In this document: positions 54,091 to 63,000 of the stretch, piece after piece
Numbering within the stretch: the stretch's first letter is position 1
Layout of the letters: each line of letters opens with the position of its first letter
DNA from: Chryseobacterium cheonjiense
GTDB lineage: Bacteria; Bacteroidota; Bacteroidia; Flavobacteriales; Weeksellaceae
Length of the DNA: 64,000 bases
Reading direction: 5' to 3'
Assembly (NCBI RefSeq): GCF_012927265.1
Contig: NZ_JABBGF010000003.1
Span: 496,001-560,000 of the forward strand
Notes under the pieces: model-generated
The model's input: only the letters and a program-made list of their open reading frames with translations
The model's database searches: none
Told to the model about the DNA's origin: nothing
Program-made: the position numbers and the translations under genes

Positions 54091-54969
54091 GGAAGATGGG
54101 GTGTTGTAGATCCGCTGGCGGAAACATACCGAAGATTTACCCCTTATCATTACGGGAATAATAATCCGGTAAGGTTTATTGATCCGGACGGAAGAATTAC
54201 GGTAGATAACCTCAGCGGGCAGTACACCATGGGAAGTGTTGTCGCAGATTTTATCAAAAAGAATGGATTTGATGATAGTAATTTACCTCTTTTGTACAAA
54301 GATGATTCTGGGATAATGATTGTAAATGAAGCTCTTGGAGATGATGGAGAAGGTGGTGGTGGAATGCCAAGCATAGAAGAATTATTAGCAATGCTTGAGC
54401 CGCAATCAGAATATTTTCAGGGGATTGATTTTTCGCAGTTTGGAGACGATGATATAATAAAAATTCGTCAGAATATTGTTAAGAATGCGGTGAAACATTT
54501 TGACAGTAAAGAGTGGGCATACGAAATGAAAAAAGGTAGATTTGCAGCAAATCCAAATAAATGTAATTTATTTGTTGATGATGTATTAAAAGAAACTGGT
54601 ATCAATATGCCTGGTCCTAATGAATTACTTTCAATCATAAATTTTGGGACCCCTATAACCGCTGGTCAATGGGCAGATCCTAATTATATCATCTCTGGCT
54701 GGCAAGTTGTAAATTCACCTCAACCAGGAGATATTGTAGCTGCTTCGGCTAATTAGGATGATGCCAGTGGCCATGTTGGGATTATTGTCTCTAGTACAGA
54801 ATCTATTTATGCTTCTCATTATAGAGTAAAAATGTCAAATTATGGTTACAGTAATAAACACTTAGAAAATATGCCAGGCACTAATGGATATGTCTACCGA
54901 AGATATGTTGGAACTCCCAACATTAACAGTACAATAAAGCATAGTAACTTAAAACTTTTTGGTCAATAA
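54091..54969 (+). pseudogene. Displaced Rhs tip 2: CHAP-like hydrolase with in-frame stop
   Basis: The frame begins in Rhs core ([26 protein letters not shown]) and has a linker ([20 protein letters not shown]) also found in tip 3. It ends with a CHAP/NlpC-like hydrolase: [15 protein letters not shown] (catalytic Cys), [11 protein letters not shown], then after the stop DDASGHVGIIVS (catalytic His). The TAG at 54754-54756 interrupts the frame between Cys and His, where Tyr-like residues are common (TAT or TAC to TAG). The frame then runs on, clean, to TAA at 54967. There is no Rhs shell or signal. A dead or read-through-dependent toxin cassette. Confidence 0.8.
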
Positions 54970-54973
54970 TATT

Positions 54974-55459
54974 ATGAAAAGAACTATTTTAATAATTTCA
55001 TTTATTTTTCTATTAGTAATTCTCTATTGTGTTCAATATTTTACAATTCTTAAACCGGAGGATACATTTTCATTAACTGATAGTAATGGAAAGAGTATCC
55101 CGGCTAAGATATACTCAAGAATTGTAGAGTCAAAGATTGACAATAAAAAAGAAAGTGTTTATCAAATACTTATATTTTTTGATGAAAAAGAAAATAACAA
55201 ATTTAATCCCATTTTATTCATTCCAAAGTACAAGATGATAGGTATAGTTGAAGGAGGAAAGGATGAGTTTATCTTTTTTGGTAATAAAGTTTTACAAAAG
55301 TCAAGAACTTCTAATAAGTTTAATCTCCTAACAAACTCAACTTTTTTTGATAATGCCCCAACTATATTTTCAATAGTTTTTGAAAAGAAGAAGATTACTT
55401 TTAATAGTTTTGAAGAATTAGAAAAGTATGGTCAAAGTATAACTCTTAATTATGAATAA
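54974..55459 (+). CDS. Candidate immunity protein to the CHAP-like tip
   Basis: The 161-residue product starts MKRTILIISFIFLLVILYCV, one N-terminal membrane anchor, then a soluble domain (YQILIFFDEKENNKFNPILF, IPKYKMIGIVEGGKDEFIFF). An anchored domain facing the periplasm would suit protection against a peptidoglycan hydrolase. It starts 4 bases after the end of the CHAP-like frame and is AT-rich. I recognise no family. The ATG at 54974 is chosen over one five codons upstream, which overlaps the pseudogene. Confidence 0.6.
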   Translation: MKRTILIISFIFLLVILYCVQYFTILKPEDTFSLTDSNGKSIPAKIYSRIVESKIDNKKESVYQILIFFDEKENNKFNPILFIPKYKMIGIVEGGKDEFIFFGNKVLQKSRTSNKFNLLTNSTFFDNAPTIFSIVFEKKKITFNSFEELEKYGQSITLNYE

Positions 55460-55537
55460 ATATCAATGGTAGATTTCAATATATTAGTTTCTCTTATTAA
55501 GGGGAACTAACGAGTAATAATCTCAATAATTTAATTT

Positions 55538-55570
55538 AAAAAACGGATAATCTCATGGCTATCCGTTTTT
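55538..55570 (+). terminator. Terminator between cassettes 2 and 3
   Basis: AAAAACGGATA and TATCCGTTTTT form an 11-bp stem. The Rhs-core homology of tip 3 begins only 2 bases after it. Confidence 0.88.
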
Positions 55571-55571
55571 A

Positions 55572-56549
55572 GACAACGGATGGAACGACTATGACACAAG
55601 ATTCTATATGCCGGATTTGGGAAGATGGGGCGTTGTGGATCCTTTGGCAGAAGCTTCAAGAAGATTTACACCCTACCATTACGGAAATGATAATCCTATA
55701 AGATTTACCGATCCGGATGGAAGGCATTCAATGGATAATCTTACGACTTACAATCCTGGAAGTGAGTTGCAGATTTTATTACCAGAAATGGGTTGGGTGG
55801 AAAAAAATATGCCTTTTTTCTATACTGATGATTCCGGGATAATGATTAGAAGTAATGCACTTGGGAATAATGGCAAAGGTGGCGGAAGTGGTTATACTTT
55901 TACTGGAAATGGTGCCGCGACAATGTTCGAATATTTTGCCAACGGAGGGAAAATGGACGGTATTACATTTCATAAAGGATATGCGCAATGGTGGACAGAT
56001 GGCAATATACCAACTTATGGTGCTATTATAAATGGTGAAATGGATATAACTGCTCAAGGAATGATACTTCATAAGATGAAATTATATCAAAGAGATCAGT
56101 TTTGGGATGGTGTGACTAAAAAGCTTGGTCCTTTAGGTTTTGCCAATGACGTGAAAATACAATTATTTGAAGCTGGCATCAGAAGAAATGCAGGATTAAC
56201 AATTAACGAATTCAATGGTTTAAATAAAACCGCACAAGAATTAAGAACTCTAGGTGCATTAGGTTATACTGGAACTAAATACCTTAGTGCCTTTAAGAAT
56301 CTAGGTGTAGCCGCTTCAATTGTTACTACAGCATATTCTGCAAGTAAAGTCTATAATCAATACGAACAAGGTGGAACTAGTGAAGTTTTTAGCCATAGAG
56401 ATGTTGTTGATACTACTGTTGGTTTAGTTGGATTAGGAACCACTGCTTTAGTTGCTGTTGCCCTGGTGTCAAATCCTGTTGGATGGGCTATTGGTATTGG
56501 TGTTTTAGTCTATGGTACAGGAACTATGATTTACGATATGACACAATAA
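55572..56549 (+). CDS. Displaced Rhs toxin tip 3 with hydrophobic C-terminus
   Basis: Rhs-core homology starts right after the terminator ([20 protein letters not shown]) and the first ATG is at 55608. The linker [20 protein letters not shown] matches tip 2. The tip ([20 protein letters not shown] ... [20 protein letters not shown]) ends with two hydrophobic hairpin-like segments, [20 protein letters not shown] and [20 protein letters not shown], which suggest a membrane-acting toxin. No shell or signal; no recognised toxin family. The next gene is a multi-helix membrane protein, fitting such a toxin. Confidence 0.7.
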   Translation, partial: DNGWNDYDTRFYMPDLGRWGVVDPLAEASRRFTPYHYGNDNPIRFTDPDGRHSMDNLTTYNPGSELQILLPEMGWVEKNMPFFYTDDSGIMIRSNALGNNGKGGGSGYTFTGNGAATMFEYFANGGKMDGITFHKGYAQWWTDGNIPTYGAIINGEMDITAQGMILHKMKLYQRDQFWDGVTKKLGPLGFANDVKIQLFEAGIRRNAGLTINEFNGLNKTAQELRTLGALGYTGTKYLSAFKNLGVAASIVTTAYSASKVYNQYEQGGTSEVFSHRDVVDTTVGLVGLGTTALVAVALVSNPVGWAIGIGVLVYGTGTMIYDMTQ

Positions 56550-56565
56550 CCTTAATTATTAAAAT

Positions 56566-57198
56566 ATGCATGAATATAATATAAAAATTTTTAATCAATC
56601 AAGAGTTTTAATAAGTCTTTTTTTATTGCCAATATTTTTTTTGTTATCAATTTTTTTAGGTGCTGAAATACATTCATTACTTATTCCAATCTTATCTCTA
56701 TTGATCTTGATTTTCGTATGCTATTATTTTTGTATGGGAAATCTTAAAGTAATTGTTAAAAACAATAATGAGTTATCTTTTAAGTGGGAGAAGAAGCTTA
56801 TTTTTAATTATAAACCCATTAGCCCTTTAAAAATAAGTGACATAAAAACTATTATTGTAGATAATGGTCAATCTTTGAAAAAAATTAAAACAGATCGAGA
56901 CACAATTTATATTAATAATTCTAATATAAATTCAAAAGATGTGGTTAAACTAATAGAAATAATTAAAGGACACAATATAAAAGTTATAGATAGCTGGGAT
57001 GAATTTAAAGAAAAAGGATATGCTAAAACAGCTTATTTTATTAATTCAGTAGTTTTAATTTTATCAATAATTCTATTTATTACCTTTACCATCTTAAAAG
57101 GTTTTAATCCTACGTTATTATCTCTTTTTTTGTTATGGATACCGCAAATAATTTTATATAGAAAACAGATTAAAAGTAAACATAAGGCACATAGATAG
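56566..57198 (+). CDS. Candidate membrane immunity protein to tip 3
   Basis: The 210-residue protein has about four membrane helices in two pairs (VLISLFLLPIFFLLSIFLGA, LLIPILSLLILIFVCYYFCM; SVVLILSIILFITFTILK, LLSLFLLWIPQIILY), with a soluble middle (SDIKTIIVDNGQSLKKIKTD). It follows tip 3 by 16 bases and is strongly AT-rich. Membrane immunity proteins typically guard against pore-forming tips, which agrees with the hydrophobic tip upstream. Family not recognised. Confidence 0.65.
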   Translation: MHEYNIKIFNQSRVLISLFLLPIFFLLSIFLGAEIHSLLIPILSLLILIFVCYYFCMGNLKVIVKNNNELSFKWEKKLIFNYKPISPLKISDIKTIIVDNGQSLKKIKTDRDTIYINNSNINSKDVVKLIEIIKGHNIKVIDSWDEFKEKGYAKTAYFINSVVLILSIILFITFTILKGFNPTLLSLFLLWIPQIILYRKQIKSKHKAHR

Positions 57199-57250
57199 AT
57201 TTTTACACTAAGTTCAAATAAAAGAAAGAACTACCAGTGAACTCTCCCAT

Positions 57251-57279
57251 GCTGGCGCGAGCGTCTCGCTCGTGTCCTG
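57251..57279. repeat. GC-rich repeat at cassette edge, copy 2
   Basis: GCTGGCGCGAGCGTCTCGCT then CGTGTCCTG. It is followed by a terminator whose sequence is also shared with copy 3. Confidence 0.75.
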
Positions 57280-57287
57280 TTACAAAT

Positions 57288-57314
57288 AAACCCATCGCAT
57301 TGCGGTGGGTTTTT
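57288..57314 (+). terminator. Terminator joined to repeat copy 2
   Basis: AAACCCAtCGCA and TGCGgTGGGTTT form a 12-bp stem (one T-G pair), followed by T-run. Confidence 0.85.
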
Positions 57315-57543
57315 GCTTTATAGTGCCTCTCATTTTATTAAAAATCCTGTTATCAAAACAGTATTATAGCTCACATCGATGTCGCAGATTGTACTCCGTA
57401 GATAAAAGAACAGGGCGTTTGAAAGACAATTTCTTGTATATTATTTATCAATTTTAAGCGGTATTAATTTTTAAAATGGATATATTTACTATGTTAAATG
57501 GAAAGTAACAATGTCTATGATAATCCAATTTAATTAATATACC
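57315..57543. other. Intergenic gap in the accessory region
   Basis: About 230 bases with no supported gene; the gap between genes is 345 bases in all and includes the repeat and terminator above. Confidence 0.55.
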
Positions 57544-57881
57544 ATGAAATTTAATATTTGCTTTTTTTTGTTTTTTATTCATGTTTTGATCCTAAAGCAG
57601 AGAAGAAGAAATATGATTATATGTTATCACAGGAAGAATGTAACTTAGTGATCGAGTCCCCGCCAAAAAATAATTCGGTATGGTTTGAAGTTAAGGGCTA
57701 TGATCCGATATCACATGAGAAAAAAGTTTGTAAAACTCATAATAGATGGTGGAATTTATTTGCCGATGAGATGGATTATGGTGATACAATCGTGAAAAAA
57801 AGAGGTGAGTTAATTTTTGCTATTCATAAAAAAGATACCATAATCTATCATGACTGGAATACAGTAACAACAAAACTATAG
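57544..57881 (+). pseudogene. Small lipoprotein gene, out of frame at a T8 tract
   Basis: The ATG at 57544 starts MKFNICFF, then the T8 tract at 57562-57569 shifts the frame. With one more T the product would read MKFNICFFFVFYSCFDPKAE and continue KKKYDYMLSQEECNLVIESP to the stop at 57881, about 112 residues. The restored signal has a lipobox (FYSC). Without the extra T, translation from this ATG stops early. The rest is charged, with WFEVKGYDPISHEKKVCKTH. It may be phase-variable, decayed or mis-sequenced. Placed between repeat copies 2 and 3, it could be a further immunity lipoprotein. Confidence 0.6.
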
Positions 57882-57892
57882 ATTAGATCTCC

Positions 57893-57907
57893 CTCGCTCG
57901 TGTCCTG
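57893..57907. repeat. GC-rich repeat, copy 3 (partial)
   Basis: CTCGCTCGTGTCCTG, identical to the right half of copy 2. Confidence 0.7.
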
Positions 57908-57913
57908 GTAACA

Positions 57914-57945
57914 AACAACCCACCGCAAAGCGGTGGGTTGTTTTA
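57914..57945. terminator. Terminator joined to repeat copy 3
   Basis: AACAACCCACCGC and GCGGTGGGTTGTT form a perfect 13-bp stem around AAA. It also lies after rsmE on the minus strand and may end both. Confidence 0.9.
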
Positions 57946-57975
57946 TTTATAGTATGGAACATTTTTGTTAAAAAC

Positions 57976-58680
57976 TCACTCAAAATCCTGCAAACCATTA
58001 TAATTCCACGCCGCAACAAAAATTCCAGCCGTTTCCGTTCTTAATCTCTGATTGCCCAAGGAAACAGCCTTTACCTGATGTTCTGCCAACAGTTTGATCT
58101 CCCTCTCAGAAAAGTCACCTTCCGGACCGATGAGAAAAGTCAGCTGGTCAAGTTTCGGAATCTCGTTTAAGGCAATACGGTGAAGGTTTTCGTGACAATG
58201 AGCCACAAAGGTATGTTCGGGATGAATCGTTTTTAAAAAATCCTGAAGTTTAATGCTGTCATGAATAACAGGAAAATGAAATCTCAGGCTTTGCTTGGAT
58301 GCAGCGATCGCCTGTTTTCTCAGTTTGTCGATATTCAGGTTTTTGCGTTCCGTTTTTTCAGTTTGCAGAAGAGTAATTTCAGAAATTCCCATTTCTACAG
58401 CCTTCTCTACGAAAAACTCGATACGGTCAATATTTTTCGTGGGAGCAATCGCAATATGTAATTTCGGATGAAAATCAGGCAGGCCGGTTTTAATTTCATC
58501 AACCGAAATCATTGCTTTTTTACCTTCAACCATTAACTTTCCGGAGGCCAGATTTCCTTTTCCGTCGGTTATATGGATCTCTTCACCTTCCTTCATCCGC
58601 AACACCTTTACAATGTGCTGCTGTTCTTCATCGTTGATCGTTACGTTATTTCCTTCAATTTCTCCGTAGAATAGTTTCAT
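57976..58680 (-). CDS. rsmE: 16S rRNA m3U1498 methyltransferase
   Basis: The 234-residue SPOUT enzyme methylates U1498 of 16S rRNA. It has the N-terminal PUA-like domain (MKLFYGEIEGNNVTINDEEQ, HIVKVLRMKEGEEIHITDGK), IAIAPTKNIDRIEFFVEKAV, and the knotted AdoMet site LIGPEGDFSEREIKLL and VSLGNQRLRTETA. All are typical of RsmE. The start overlaps the previous gene by 4 bases, making it last in a three-gene operon with tsaD. Confidence 0.95.
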   Translation of the reverse strand: MKLFYGEIEGNNVTINDEEQQHIVKVLRMKEGEEIHITDGKGNLASGKLMVEGKKAMISVDEIKTGLPDFHPKLHIAIAPTKNIDRIEFFVEKAVEMGISEITLLQTEKTERKNLNIDKLRKQAIAASKQSLRFHFPVIHDSIKLQDFLKTIHPEHTFVAHCHENLHRIALNEIPKLDQLTFLIGPEGDFSEREIKLLAEHQVKAVSLGNQRLRTETAGIFVAAWNYNGLQDFE

Positions 58681-59072
58681 AGATCTTGCGTTAAAAAGGC
58701 AACTCCTGTTTTTATAGTCGTGTAAATATCCGTATCACAGTCGCGGTAAGAACAGATGAATATTTCTTCTATCCACTTGTTATTAAGGAAAATCAGATTT
58801 AAATATTCCTGTTTTCTTAAGTTATTTTTAATAGACAAATAATCTCCTTCTTTAGGTTCGTAGGGAAAACTGAAAATATTTTCAGCATTGAGTTTTTCTA
58901 TAATTTCATCTTTTATATCCTGAATATACCCCTTTTCGGAGCTGGATGGAAAATAATCAGTATTAAGCTCAGATGCTTCATTTTTTCCGGTGACAGTTTC
59001 TAAGATCCAGTAATATTTTGAATTTTTCTTAGACTGGGTCCCCAATATTTTTTCTTCTAAAAGAATTTTCAT
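58677..59072 (-). CDS. Hypothetical protein in the tsaD-rsmE operon
   Basis: The 131-residue soluble protein (MKILLEEKILGTQSKKNSKY ... YWILETVTGKN) has an alpha/beta pattern with a strand pair ending FICSYRDCDTDIYTTIKTGV. I recognise no family. It overlaps tsaD upstream by 4 bases and rsmE downstream by 4 bases, so translation of all three is coupled. No signal peptide or membrane segment. Confidence 0.75.
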   Translation of the reverse strand: MKILLEEKILGTQSKKNSKYYWILETVTGKNEASELNTDYFPSSSEKGYIQDIKDEIIEKLNAENIFSFPYEPKEGDYLSIKNNLRKQEYLNLIFLNNKWIEEIFICSYRDCDTDIYTTIKTGVAFLTQDL

Positions 59073-60085
59073 AAATCGTATTTCGCGGTTGCACTGGTTC
59101 TTAAATCCGTAAATTCTCCTCTTTCAAATTTCAGCTTGGCCACCATCGCAATCATGGCTGCGTTGTCGGTAGTATATTCAAATTTCGGGATATAAATATT
59201 CCAGCCCAATTTCTCATGATTGTCCTGCATTGCTTTTCTCAATGCCGAATTGGCAGAAACACCGCCTGCAATAGCCACTTCATTAATATTTAAATCTTTC
59301 GCAGCCTTCTCAAGCTTATTCATCAGGATTTCAATGATGCTTTTCTGCACAGAAGCACAAAGATCATTAATGTTGTTTTTAATAAAATCAGGATCTTTTT
59401 TTACTTCTTTCTGAATAAAATACAATACCGAAGTTTTTATCCCGCTGAAAGAATAATCGTAATTTTCGAGTTTAGGTTTATTAAATGTAAATGCATCAGG
59501 ATTACCCTCTTTGGCAAGCTTATCGATGATGGGTCCTGCAGGATAATCGAGGTCAAAAATTTTTCCGATTTTATCGAAAGCTTCACCGGCGGCATCATCC
59601 GTTGTTTTCCCTATAATTTCCATATCAAAATAATCTTTTACCAGTACGATCATTGTATGTCCACCGCTTACGGTAAGGCATAAAAACGGGAATTTGGGCG
59701 GCATAGGATTTGCATCCTCAATGAAATGCGCTAAAATATGTGCCTGAAGGTGGTTTACTTCGATCAGCGGAACGTCTAAGCTCATTGCCAAAGACTTAGC
59801 GAAGGAAGTTCCCACCAGAAGAGATCCCAAAAGGCCGGGACCTCGGGTAAATCCTATCGCGGAAATTGCATTTTGTTGTATATTTGCTTTAGTTAGAGAT
59901 TTTTCAACAACCGGGATTATATTTTGCTGGTGAGCACGCGAGGCAAGCTCAGGAACAACGCCGCCATATTCTTTATGGACCGCCTGATTTGCAGCAATGT
60001 TCGACAGAATAGAATTTCCCTTGATGATAGCTGCTGATGTGTCGTCGCAAGACGATTCAATACCTAAAATTATAGAGTCGCTCAT
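59069..60085 (-). CDS. tsaD: tRNA N6-adenosine threonylcarbamoyltransferase TsaD
   Basis: The 338-residue cytoplasmic enzyme transfers threonylcarbamoyl to A37 of ANN-reading tRNAs (t6A), the substrate later used by MtaB. It shows ILGIESSCDDTSAAI, the metal-binding VNHLQAHILAH (His 112 and His 116), LCLTVSGGHTMIV, the GEAFDKIGKIFDLDYPAGP segment and VAIAGGVSANSALR. The start at 60085 (MSDSIILG) is chosen because a TAACTTTG box ends 9 bases upstream; the alternative ATG at 60127 lies upstream of that box. Divergent from the TamB gene by only 4 bases. Confidence 0.96.
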   Translation of the reverse strand: MSDSIILGIESSCDDTSAAIIKGNSILSNIAANQAVHKEYGGVVPELASRAHQQNIIPVVEKSLTKANIQQNAISAIGFTRGPGLLGSLLVGTSFAKSLAMSLDVPLIEVNHLQAHILAHFIEDANPMPPKFPFLCLTVSGGHTMIVLVKDYFDMEIIGKTTDDAAGEAFDKIGKIFDLDYPAGPIIDKLAKEGNPDAFTFNKPKLENYDYSFSGIKTSVLYFIQKEVKKDPDFIKNNINDLCASVQKSIIEILMNKLEKAAKDLNINEVAIAGGVSANSALRKAMQDNHEKLGWNIYIPKFEYTTDNAAMIAMVAKLKFERGEFTDLRTSATAKYDL

Positions 60086-60089
60086 AATA

Positions 60090-63000
60090 ATGGCAAAGTT
60101 AGAGAATAATAACGAGAATGAGAACAAAAAATCAGTAGCTGAAAACTTAGGTAATCAGGTACAAAAAGCCGTTGAAAACGCCGGAGATAAAGTAAAGGAG
60201 ACCGTAAAAGAGGCTTCTGAGCTGGCTTCCGATGCGATCAAGCATCCGGTGGAAACTGCTGAAGAGTTCGGGAAACAGGCAGTGAAAGACGTTACCAGTT
60301 ACTCCTGGTGGGCACGGCTGCTTTTGATTCTTTTCTGGCTCGGACTCGGACTTGTAGTCTCTATTTTTATTGCAATTAATCTTCCCGTAACCAAACAATG
60401 GGCGGCAGACCAGGCGCTGCAGGTCGTAAACAGGGATTTCAAAGCGCAGATGTCAACAGAAAGTGTTGAAGTAAATTTTTTTGGGAATGTTAAAATTAAA
60501 GGGTTAAAAATCAAAGACTATAAAGGCTACGATTTTATTCAGTCTAAAGAGTTCATTGCCAATTCAAACTGGCTTTCTTTGTTTAAAAACATTACCAAAA
60601 ACAATTCGCTAAGCTTTAATTCTTTAACCTTAAAAAATGCTGATGTAAAAGTAATTACTTATAAAGGCGACAGTATTTCAAATTTTATCCGCTTCACTCA
60701 ATTGTTTGACAGCGGTAAAAAAAGAGATCCCAACAAACCTCCTTTTCAGCTGGATTCAAGACTGCAGATTCTGGATTCCAAAGTTTCCATTGTGAATTTA
60801 AATTCTCCGGGAGAAAAAGGAAAATGGCTGACTGCAACCAACTTTAATCTGAAAGCACCGAATGTAAAGGTTAACGGAAGAAATATTTCCGCCCTTATCA
60901 ACAATATGTCGTTCACAACGACGAGATGGGGCAAATCACATTTTGTGGATACTTTTTCTACGGAGCTTTCAATGACTCCGGATTACCTTTCGTTAAAAGA
61001 TCTTACGCTGAATACAGATCATTCGCTTTTACAGGGAGATATTAAATTTAATCTTCATGACGATGGTTCCTGGGCAGATTTTGCCGATAAAGTGAAGTGG
61101 GAGATGAATCTTATCCAGGGAAGTCAGCTAAGCGGTTACGATATCAGTTATTTTGTAACCAATTGGGACAATTTCAAGCCCTTTAATATTTCCGGAAAAA
61201 TGGCTGGTCCGCTGAATAATTTCAGACTGGATAATTTCCTGATCAGAAATCCTGATGTAAATATTGCTACAAAGAGCATGAAGGTGAACAGGCTGCTAAA
61301 AGGCAATTTTTTAATCGAAACCAATGATCTTTCTGCGGATTTTACCTATAAAGACCTGAAAGCCATGATGCCTCTGTTCATTTCTAAAAAAATGAAAAAC
61401 TTTGCAGATGACTTCGGCAGATTAAAATACAACGGAACCGCAAGTGTTAATCCGAATAAAGTATATGTAGCAAACGGGAACCTGATGACTGGAATCGGGC
61501 AGGCGAAAATTACACAGTTTTCTTTGACTGAATACAGCTCTTCTATGCCTAAATATGTAGGGATTGCTGAAGTTAAAGACCTGAATACTTCCGTGATTAC
61601 AAAAAATAAGTCGGTAGGTTTAATTTCCGGAAGATTTGACATCAATGGCCAAAGCTTCGACGTCAATACGATGAGACTGACCACGAAATCTAGGATCACC
61701 AGTGTTGAAATCATGAATAAAGAGATTAACAACTTGTACCTTGAAGGCCTTCTTGATCATAAAAAATACAACGGGCTCATCACCGTCAATGATGAACAGG
61801 CAAAAGCCAATATTAAAGGATTAATTGATTTCAGTACCTCTAGAATTTCAATGAATGTAAATGCTGATGTTAATTATTTAAATATGAATTATTTTACCAA
61901 CACTCCCGGAACTCAGATCGTGAGCGGAAAAGTGAATGGTAAAATGGCCATGTCATCCATTAACGACCTTACTTTGGATGTTGAGGCAAACGCAATTAAT
62001 TTCGCCACAGCCAGTCAGAAATATTACATTCCGGCAGCAAAGCTGAAAACGTTCATTGAAAACGGCGGCCGTGTGATTGATGTTGATGCACCGGGTGCTG
62101 TAAACGGGAAAATATCGGGAAGGTATAACCTTGGGGATCTCGCAGGCATGGTAGAAAACGGCTTAAATAAAATTCTTGTAGGGCCAGCTCCGAGAAAAAT
62201 GTACAGAGGACAAAGCTTTGCAATGAATTTTGATGTTCAGCAGGGTTTGGTAAGTTATTTTCTTCCGGACCTGAAATTACCGGAGGGTGCAAAAGTGGAA
62301 GGGCAATACGATGGAAATTCTAACAATCTAATCTTAAATCTTGATGCTGCTTCTCTAAAATATATCATGACCAAAACCCGGGAGATTACGGAAGCAGACA
62401 GAGCGCTTGCCGCAGCAAATCCTGCATATACCATCAATGAAAGAGACAATATTACCCGGGACAGTGCGATGGTGGATAGTGTAATGGTCAGAATTAATAC
62501 GGCCAATCTGGACGAACAGATTTTTGCAAAAATAAACCGAATTCAATACAACAAAAATATTCTTAAAGACATAACGTTAAGTGGCAGGAATGAGAACAAC
62601 ACGCTTCTTCATCTGGCTACGAAATTTAAACATGGAAGTCCTGAAGATGAAGTTGATGATAATCTTAGGGAATATGCGATCAATGTTAACCAGTCTACCA
62701 ACGCAGGAGGAGATTTTATTTTCAGGTTTGAACCTACAGAAGTAAAGTTTAATGATGTGACATGGGCTATTGATACGAGTCCGGAGCTTAACCATTCCAT
62801 AACATATCGTAAAAAAGAAAAAGATTTTGACATCCGGAATTTGAGAATTTATTCCGATAATAGTGCATTGTTTGTAAAGGAAGCCCAGTTCAAGTCTGCC
62901 AAAGATTTTTACCTGGATGCTGAAGTTAATGATTTCGCCATTGAGAAGCTTATGGAAATGCAGCCGGGAGGAAATGCCATGAACATCAAAGGTCTTGCTA

